From the NCBI GenBank assembly GCA_965365465.1, contig CBDUBU010000249.1, positions 1 to 6,192 of the forward strand: 6,192 nucleotides of DNA, given 5' to 3'. Below are positions 1-4,243 of this stretch, piece after piece; positions within the stretch are counted from its first letter, which is position 1; every line of letters starts with the position of its first letter. The DNA comes from CBDUBU01 sp965365465 (GTDB taxonomy: Bacteria > Bacteroidota > Rhodothermia > Rhodothermales > DASSAV01). The notes under the pieces are model-generated. The model was not told where the DNA came from, made no database searches, and worked only from the letters and a program-made list of their open reading frames with translations. The position numbers and the translations under genes are program-made.

Positions 1-1
1 T

Positions 2-796
2 GAGGTCTACTGGAGCATCCCCTGGCTACAGCTCACCCTGTCGCCGAGCCGCCAGCTGGCCCTGCTCCAGCAGGGCTACACCCCCTCGACTTCCTATGTC
101 CTCCACACCGCCGCCGCGCTCCTGCAGGCCGACCACCGCCCCCGCCGCATCCTGCGCCAGCGCTACGAGATCGACCTCTACGACAGCCCGGAGCCTCTCC
201 ACACGACGGTCGTGACCGCCGACACGGCGCTGTTCCACCTGGCGGTGCAGTGGGACCAGTATGCGGTCTCCGACGATGCCGAGGCATCTCTGGCCTACGT
301 CCGCACGGGCACCTACCGCGCCGACTCACTGCGTGCGCTCGACGCGACGCCCGGCCATCTGGAGATGAGCGACCTGGTGCCGCTACGGGCCTCGGATATC
401 GACGATATGCAGCCGATCCGCAACGGGCAGGGCTTCCGGGTGCGGGTCTACCCCTACGCGGTGCTGCACCCGGACACGGCGCTGGCGCTCTACTTCGAGG
501 CGTACCACCTGAGCTACGGGCCGGACGACAAGGCACACTTCACGGTGGAGTACGAGGTGACGCACCGGGGCCGAGGTGGCGGGCTAGAGGGTCTGCTGGG
601 GAGGCAGGAAGAGCGGGTGACCTCGGCGCGGACGCGTTACGAACGGGAGGAGAGCAGGGCCGGGGAGTACATTCTGCTCGACTGGCAGCAGGAAAGGGAG
701 GGACAGGTGACGGTGGTGGTGCGTGTGACGGACGAGGTGACGAATCGGCAGGTGGAGCGTTCCATCACCTTTACGCTGGAGGCACCGCCCATGTAG
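2..796 (+). CDS. C-terminal part of a beta-rich, GWxTD-like protein (5' end outside window)
   Basis: The frame is open from the first bases and ends at TAG 794-796, giving 264 codons. GTG 212 is only an internal candidate: the same frame reads upstream of it as sensible protein (EVYWSIPWLQ at the very start), so the gene begins outside the window. Two beta-rich stretches can be seen. Residues about 1-100 alternate hydrophobic and polar residues, with LAVQWDQYAV near 79-88. Residues about 118-262 run from LEMSDLVPL through an RNGQGFRVRVYP segment and an ALYFEAYHLSYG segment to VEYEV. That order (MSD motif, then strand, then YFE.Y.L, then VEYEV) is like the C-terminal beta-sandwich of GWxTD-domain proteins, which are common in Bacteroidota and relatives and have no firmly known function. 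The GWxTD motif itself is not in this fragment, so the family call is an inference. No membrane segment is visible. It ends 184 bases before the toxin gene and is probably not part of that operon. Confidence 0.6.
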   Translation, partial: EVYWSIPWLQLTLSPSRQLALLQQGYTPSTSYVLHTAAALLQADHRPRRILRQRYEIDLYDSPEPLHTTVVTADTALFHLAVQWDQYAVSDDAEASLAYVRTGTYRADSLRALDATPGHLEMSDLVPLRASDIDDMQPIRNGQGFRVRVYPYAVLHPDTALALYFEAYHLSYGPDDKAHFTVEYEVTHRGRGGGLEGLLGRQEERVTSARTRYEREESRAGEYILLDWQQEREGQVTVVVRVTDEVTNRQVERSITFTLEAPPM

Positions 797-851
797 TGCT
801 GCGGGCGAAGCGTGAGCCCAGTATGGACCTTACCAGCGCAGGAATGGAATC

Positions 852-892
852 TAGGCAAAGGACGTTGGTTAGCATGATTACGCTTTGCCCTA
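852..892. repeat. Inverted repeat upstream of the toxin-antitoxin operon
   Basis: The left arm TAGGCAAAG (852-860) pairs with the right arm CTTTGCCCTA (883-892), with one bulged base and a 22-base spacer. The repeat lies in the gap between the end of the first gene and the toxin. There is no T-run after it, so it is not a standard terminator. It could be an operator for the downstream antitoxin or a remnant of the cassette boundary. Its function is unproven. Confidence 0.35.
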
Positions 893-928
893 CCATTCAA
901 CGGCCTGCTCCTGTCGCGGGAAGACGTA

Positions 929-934
929 TTGACA
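929..934 (+). promoter_or_regulatory. Possible -35 element for the toxin-antitoxin operon
   Basis: A perfect TTGACA lies about 50 bases upstream of the toxin start, in a more AT-rich stretch. No good -10 box sits at the expected 16-18 bases (the bases there read TTCTCG). The nearest TGTAAT, at 946-951, is too close. The Bacteroidota-type TAnnTTTG box is only loosely matched by the bases at 958-968. Treat this as a weak candidate. Confidence 0.2.
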
Positions 935-980
935 GGAACCCTGAGTGTAATTTCTCGTACCATTTTTGATACAGCCTGCT

Positions 981-1328
981 ATGGAAACCTTCCCTCGCCT
1001 TCGTGTCGCCTTTTTCCGATCGGATGCGGGGCGTGAACCGGTGCGGCTGTGGCTCAAAGATCTGACACGGGAAGCGCGGAAAGTCATTGGAGCAGAGATC
1101 AAAACCGTGCAGTTCGGTTGGCCCATAGGTATGCCGCTGGTTCGGAAAATGGAAACCGACCTCTGGGAAGTACGCGTGAGCCTGGATCAGGGTATAGCAA
1201 GGGTGTTCTTCACGGTAGAACAAAACGTCATGGTGCTGTTGCACGGCTTCATCAAGAAAGGTCAGAAAACACCCCGAAAGGAGCTTGAAGTGGCGAGAAA
1301 GCGTCTTGCGCTGATCAAGGGCACTTGA
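981..1328 (+). CDS. Type II toxin, RelE/HigB-like (phage Gp49-like family)
   Basis: This 115-residue protein has the typical length and motif order of the Gp49-like/HigB group of the RelE/ParE superfamily. These toxins usually act as ribosome-dependent mRNA interferases in the cytoplasm and are neutralised by a partner antitoxin. Visible signatures are GREPVRLWLKDL (17-28), the central GMPLVRKM plus LWEVR block (50-65), and a basic C-terminal block with LLHGFIKKGQKTP (86-98) followed by a conserved Glu and Arg-rich helix. In this family the C-terminal basic residues serve RNA cleavage and antitoxin binding. I chose ATG 981; a TTG at 966 in the same frame is possible but would add only five residues (MIQPA). 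No clear Shine-Dalgarno sequence is seen, which is not unusual for Bacteroidota. The antitoxin gene follows after 38 bases, in toxin-first order as in higBA loci. Target and activity are inferred from the family. Confidence 0.87.
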   Translation: METFPRLRVAFFRSDAGREPVRLWLKDLTREARKVIGAEIKTVQFGWPIGMPLVRKMETDLWEVRVSLDQGIARVFFTVEQNVMVLLHGFIKKGQKTPRKELEVARKRLALIKGT

Positions 1329-1366
1329 TGCATGGACGATCCCACGGCAGAAAAGCAGAATAGGAT

Positions 1367-1645
1367 ATGAACAAGTACATTGGGAGCGACTTTGACGACT
1401 ACCTCGAAGAAGAGGGGCTGCTGGCCGAGACGGAAGTGCTGGCGATCAAGCGGGTCATTGCTTTTCAGATCGAGCAGCTCATGGAAGCACAGCAGTTGAC
1501 GAAAAGCGAGATGGCCGCCCGCATGGCAACGAGCCGGGCTTCATTGAACCGGCTCCTGAACCCGTCCAATCCTTCGGTAACCTTGCAGACCCTGGAGCGT
1601 GCGGCGGCGGCGCTGGGAAAACGCCTGCGACTGGAACTGGTGTAA
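1367..1645 (+). CDS. XRE-type helix-turn-helix antitoxin
   Basis: This 92-residue DNA-binding protein is the expected partner of the toxin just upstream. It should bind and neutralise the toxin and repress the operon. Residues 1-25 (DFDDYLEEEGLL, acidic) are followed by a helix at about 25-43 and a helix-turn-helix at about 44-66 (LTKSEMAARMATSRASLNRLL). The tail contains VTLQTLERAAAALGKRLRLEL, the usual end of this group of HigA/XRE-like antitoxins, and the stop comes right after LELV, so the protein looks complete. The start is fixed by sequence: an in-frame TAG at 1361-1363 lies just before ATG 1367, and the next ATG is codon 39, inside the conserved region. An AGGA at 1362-1365 is too close to the start to act as a good ribosome site, so translation may be coupled to the toxin or be leaderless-like. 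Such proteins are sometimes labelled Fis-family or XRE-family regulators; the context argues for antitoxin. Confidence 0.87.
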   Translation: MNKYIGSDFDDYLEEEGLLAETEVLAIKRVIAFQIEQLMEAQQLTKSEMAARMATSRASLNRLLNPSNPSVTLQTLERAAAALGKRLRLELV

Positions 1646-1653
1646 GAGCCGGG

Positions 1654-1684
1654 GCAGGATTTCAGGGGGGTAAACGAATCCTGC
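1654..1684. repeat. Inverted repeat just after the antitoxin gene
   Basis: GCAGGATT (1654-1661) is the exact reverse complement of AATCCTGC (1677-1684), with a 15-base loop containing a run of six G. It starts nine bases after the antitoxin stop and has no T-tract, so it could stabilise or attenuate the transcript. Its role is unknown. Confidence 0.4.
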
Positions 1685-1708
1685 ATCGAGGATAAGACGG
1701 CGGACCTG

Positions 1709-1727
1709 CTGACGAACATCTCGTCAG
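1709..1727. repeat. Small perfect hairpin in the toxin-antitoxin 3' region
   Basis: CTGACGA (1709-1715) and TCGTCAG (1721-1727) form a perfect 7-bp stem with a 5-base loop. No T-run follows. It is the second of three inverted repeats between the antitoxin gene and the convergent isomerase gene. Confidence 0.4.
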
Positions 1728-1757
1728 GCGCCACCTGGCTGGAGTAGATGTGTGAAA

Positions 1758-1796
1758 CGGCAGCCCCGGAAAAGCTATCGGGGCTGCCGCTTTTTT
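1758..1796 (+). terminator. Intrinsic terminator between convergent units
   Basis: A perfect 11-bp GC-rich stem (CGGCAGCCCCG at 1758-1768, CGGGGCTGCCG at 1779-1789) with a 10-base loop is followed by C and six T (1791-1796). This is a textbook rho-independent terminator for the plus-strand toxin-antitoxin transcript. On the minus strand the same hairpin lies 14 bases past the isomerase stop, but only three T follow it there, so it probably ends that transcript too, less efficiently. Confidence 0.88.
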
Positions 1797-1810
1797 ACAG
1801 GGAGAAACGC

Positions 1811-2761
1811 CTACACCTCTACCGTTTTCAGGTAGTTGATGCTTCTTCTCAGACCTTCGAGGGGTTCTTCCGTCTCGATCTCGATGATGTAGCCGTAGTC
1901 CGCAATGTCGCTCTTCATGGCTGCGGCCAGCGCCTCCGACCAGTCGACCATGCCTTCGCCGATGGGCACAATGGCCCCCAACCGGCCCGGTTGCCCGCCT
2001 TTCATGGCCGGATCATAGTCGTGCATATGCAGCGAGGAAAAGCGACCGGCGTACTTGTCCAGATAATACGCGATGTCATAGCCTCCGGCGATAGAGGCAA
2101 ACTGGAATTGCATCGTCACCAGGTCCGGGTCGAGCACTTCCATGATGGTTTCGTACTGGGGTTTTCCTTCCAGTTCCGGGCCGACCTGGTGGTTGTGGTA
2201 CCCGAGCCGGAGGCCCGCCGCCTTAACGATTTCGCCGGCCTTGTTGCACTGCTCGCCCCACCGCTTGAAGTCGTCCACCGTGCCGTCATCACCGATGCCG
2301 GACCCCGACATGATGAGGTCCGTCAAGCCGAGGGCAGCGGCATACTCCGCCGTTTCGGCCGGATCGCTCTCCAGCACTTCGTTGGATTGGAAGTGCGCGG
2401 ACTTGCAGAAGAGGCCGGAATCCGCAATCTGCTGTTTGACTTCGGCAGGCGGCAGCGCCGTCAGCTTGCCGAAACCTACTTCCTTATAGTGGCTCCCGCG
2501 TGGCGAGCACATCTCGACCCCGTCGAAGCCCAGCGCCTTGACGGCCCTGAGCGTGCCGGGGAAATCCTCCCCGATCTGTTTTCTCATGCCGTACGACTGA
2601 AAGCTGATCGGCTTGCTGAAACGCGCCGCGCCGGAGGACACGGGGGCAGGCTGCGGGGCGGATTGCGCATCCCCGCCTTCGGCGCAGCCGAGGGGAGCGC
2701 CCGCTGCAAGCAGGCCAATGGCACTTGTTCCCAGGAACGCTCTTCGGTTGAACTTTCTCAT
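1811..2761 (-). CDS. Tat-exported sugar phosphate isomerase/epimerase family protein (TIM barrel)
   Basis: This 316-residue protein belongs to the xylose isomerase-like/AP-endonuclease-2 TIM-barrel superfamily, which includes sugar isomerases, epimerases and inosose dehydratases. The N-terminus FNRRAFLGTSAIGLLAAGA carries a twin-arginine signal (RR at 6-7), and Cys26 follows PLG in a lipobox-like setting, so it is probably exported folded and perhaps lipid-anchored. The mature barrel begins near residue 48. Family landmarks are GFDGVEM (78-84), the YHNH strand (188-191), LHMHD (244-248, usually LHVKD), IGEGMVDW (267-274) and YIIEIE (291-296). At two usual metal-ligand positions the residues differ: a Gly at 194 after YHNH, where Glu is common, and Gln220 in MQFQF, where Asp is common. 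His245 and Glu294 are kept. ATG 2761 is supported by the Tat signal and by an AGGA-type ribosome site (2769-2772, read on the minus strand) seven bases upstream. The gene appears monocistronic; the substrate cannot be told from sequence. Confidence 0.85.
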   Translation of the reverse strand: MRKFNRRAFLGTSAIGLLAAGAPLGCAEGGDAQSAPQPAPVSSGAARFSKPISFQSYGMRKQIGEDFPGTLRAVKALGFDGVEMCSPRGSHYKEVGFGKLTALPPAEVKQQIADSGLFCKSAHFQSNEVLESDPAETAEYAAALGLTDLIMSGSGIGDDGTVDDFKRWGEQCNKAGEIVKAAGLRLGYHNHQVGPELEGKPQYETIMEVLDPDLVTMQFQFASIAGGYDIAYYLDKYAGRFSSLHMHDYDPAMKGGQPGRLGAIVPIGEGMVDWSEALAAAMKSDIADYGYIIEIETEEPLEGLRRSINYLKTVEV

Positions 2762-2808
2762 TGAGATGTCCTGTTATGGATGGGTATGGAAGCATGTCGG
2801 ATTCAGCC

Positions 2809-2836
2809 AATATAAGCTGCAAAGCGCTTACATGAA
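2809..2836 (-). promoter_or_regulatory. Candidate promoter with LacI-type operator core for the isomerase gene
   Basis: Read on the minus strand, TTCATG (2831-2836) and TATATT (2809-2814) are separated by 16 bases and could be -35 and -10 boxes. The -35 match is poor and the -10 match good. Between them lies AAGCGCTT (2822-2829), a perfect 8-bp palindrome with a central CG, which is the core typical of LacI-family operators (AAnCGnTT). A regulator bound there would block RNA polymerase, which would suit a sugar-responsive gene. No regulator gene is in the window, so this is an inference from pattern only. Confidence 0.35.
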
Positions 2837-2846
2837 GCCTTTCATG
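2831..2846. repeat. Short inverted repeat beside the putative -35 box
   Basis: CATGAA (2831-2836) and TTCATG (2841-2846) are exact reverse complements separated by four bases. It adjoins the AAGCGCTT palindrome and overlaps the putative -35 box of the isomerase gene, so it may be a second protein-binding site. It could also be chance. Confidence 0.3.
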
Positions 2847-2919
2847 CAGGCAAATGTGCAACGGCCCTCGTTCCGTACCCGTCTTGAGGGATTACGACAA
2901 AGCAAACGTTGCCGGAAGA

Positions 2920-3153
2920 TCAGAGGATTAAAACCACACGACCTGCGTTCTCCCCATGCGCGAGGGCGTCGTGCGCCTCGGCAATGGATGTGAGGGGAAA
3001 GCGCCGGCTGATCTCGAAGCCCGGCCATCCCGCAGCCAGCGCCGCGTTCAGCCCAAGCGTCGCTGCTGTCTTTGCTTCCAGGGGGAAATCGTCGCTGCCG
3101 AGAAAAAACAGGCGGATGTTTTTAAAGGCGAGGGGCCAGAACGGGACAGGCGC
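2920..3153 (-). pseudogene. 5'-truncated MDR-family alcohol dehydrogenase/quinone oxidoreductase remnant
   Basis: On the minus strand 77 codons read as the C-terminus of a medium-chain dehydrogenase/reductase (zinc-type alcohol dehydrogenase or NADPH:quinone oxidoreductase). Visible are APVPFWPLAFKNIRLFFLGS (1-20), a helix with LGLNAALAAGW, the strand RRFPLTSIAEAHDALAHG (50-67), and the classic ending GRVVLIL before TGA 2920-2922. In intact relatives this is only about the last quarter; the catalytic domain and most of the Rossmann fold are missing. There is no in-frame ATG and no plausible GTG start. The frame is continuous with the porV-like gene: its first codon directly follows that gene's TGA (3154-3156). 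It is therefore a gene fragment left by a rearrangement, not a functional enzyme. The C-terminal end matches family endings well and shows no internal stop or frameshift, so the event may be fairly recent. Confidence 0.8.
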
Positions 3154-4173
3154 TCAGAAGGAGAACCCGACGGTGAAACGCTGCACGTCGCCGATGCGCC
3201 CGTAGCTGTTCCAGGCATAGTCGAAGCGGGCCACGTAGCTTTGCAATTCGTATTGCAGCCCGGCGCCGAGCGTCAGGCCGTTCTCCGCGTCCTGCTGGAA
3301 CAGGTTTTGATAGCCGGCCCGCAGCGACAGGGTTTGCATGAACGTCCATTCGCCGCCCATGCTGATGCTTTGCGTGTTGTCGCTCGGCTGGTAGGCATCG
3401 ACGACGAACAGCGCCTGGTTGCGGGCGTCGATCTGGACCGGCAAGCCGACGCCGACCCGGAACAGGATCGGCAACGGATACTCTTCCGTGGTGAGCGCGG
3501 CGGGCAGGTTGCTGTTGTCGCCGTAGCGGTCGGGGTCCTGATCGAAGCGGATGCGCAGGTCGCGTCCGTCGTAGCGCCCGCGCGTCCCGAAGTTCGAGAT
3601 GCTGGCGCCGATGTAGGCCCGGAAGGGAAGCTGGTAGAGCACGCCGAAGTTCAATCCGAGCGCCGAGAGGGAGCTGTGCCAGATCGTCTCGCGGATGTAA
3701 TTGGCCTGCATCCCGGCGGAAAACCGGTCGGTGATCCGGCGTCCGTAGCCGAGGCCGAGCGCCAGGTTGTTGACCGAATAGCGCTCTCCGGTGCCAAGCG
3801 GCTGCTCGACCGTCCGCACGTCGATCTCGCCCGAATTGAGGGAGGTCACCGTGAGCAGCAGCGTATTCTGGCTTCCCAGCCGGATGCCGGCTGCCGCGTA
3901 GTTGTAGGCGATATCCGCCAGCCACATGCTGTGGGTGAACTGCGCGTCGGATTGCGGCATCCAGCCGAGGGCGGCGGGGTTGTAGAACGAAGCGCCCACT
4001 TCGTTGAAGGTAGTCACCCCTGCGTTTCCCATGGCGGCTACCCGCGCACTCGGTTCGACGAGCAAAAACTGCCCGATGGTTGTGCCTGTTTTGGTCTGCG
4101 CCTGCGCCGCCGCGCCCATAAGGCAACACAGCGCCAGCAACAGCCCGCGAGAGAGTATCTGACCTGCACGCAT
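3154..4173 (-). CDS. PorV/PorQ family outer-membrane protein
   Basis: This 339-residue barrel protein of the PorV/PorQ (FadL-like) group sits in the outer membrane. PorV itself shuttles T9SS cargo from the translocon to the cell-surface attachment complex. A signal peptide is clear: MRAGQILSRG, then a hydrophobic core LLLALCCLMG, then AAAQAQ, with cleavage likely near residue 24-26. The family hallmark follows: FLLVEPSARVAAMGNAGV (36-53) and ASFYNPAALGW (61-71). The rest is alternating beta-strand sequence, and the protein ends in QRFTVGFSF with a terminal aromatic residue, the usual barrel-assembly signal. I chose ATG 4173 because the signal peptide starts there; the frame stays open further upstream (to 4491) but only as a shadow of the cargo gene. 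It lies 70 bases after the cargo gene on the same strand, a likely operon. That spacer holds a 7-bp inverted repeat (4194-4200 with 4229-4235). It is probably a paralogue serving its neighbour rather than the main PorV. Confidence 0.87.
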   Translation of the reverse strand: MRAGQILSRGLLLALCCLMGAAAQAQTKTGTTIGQFLLVEPSARVAAMGNAGVTTFNEVGASFYNPAALGWMPQSDAQFTHSMWLADIAYNYAAAGIRLGSQNTLLLTVTSLNSGEIDVRTVEQPLGTGERYSVNNLALGLGYGRRITDRFSAGMQANYIRETIWHSSLSALGLNFGVLYQLPFRAYIGASISNFGTRGRYDGRDLRIRFDQDPDRYGDNSNLPAALTTEEYPLPILFRVGVGLPVQIDARNQALFVVDAYQPSDNTQSISMGGEWTFMQTLSLRAGYQNLFQQDAENGLTLGAGLQYELQSYVARFDYAWNSYGRIGDVQRFTVGFSF

Positions 4174-4243
4174 CCCGTTTCCGTATCTAAATGGCTCCGG
4201 CTGAACCTCACCGGCAGGCAAGGCGGCCCCGGAGCATGTCCCG

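Noticed and set aside
250..969. Long plus-strand open frame overlapping the first gene
   Set aside because: It is an out-of-frame shadow rich in Arg, Gly and Pro, overlapping a frame with normal protein composition.
966..980. TTG 966 as the toxin start
   Set aside because: It adds only five unconserved residues before an ATG whose product matches the family's usual length; no ribosome site favours TTG.
1748..2764. Plus-strand open frame of 338 codons opposite the isomerase gene
   Set aside because: Antisense shadow of a clear family member; it begins over the terminator and shows no recognisable domain.
2865..2890. CCCTC/GAGGG hairpin as a terminator for the porV/cargo transcript
   Set aside because: Only five base pairs with a 16-base loop and no T-run on the minus strand.
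3122..4129. Second minus-strand open frame inside the porV-like gene
   Set aside because: Out-of-frame, Arg- and Pro-rich translation with no signal peptide; the overlapping frame is the real gene.
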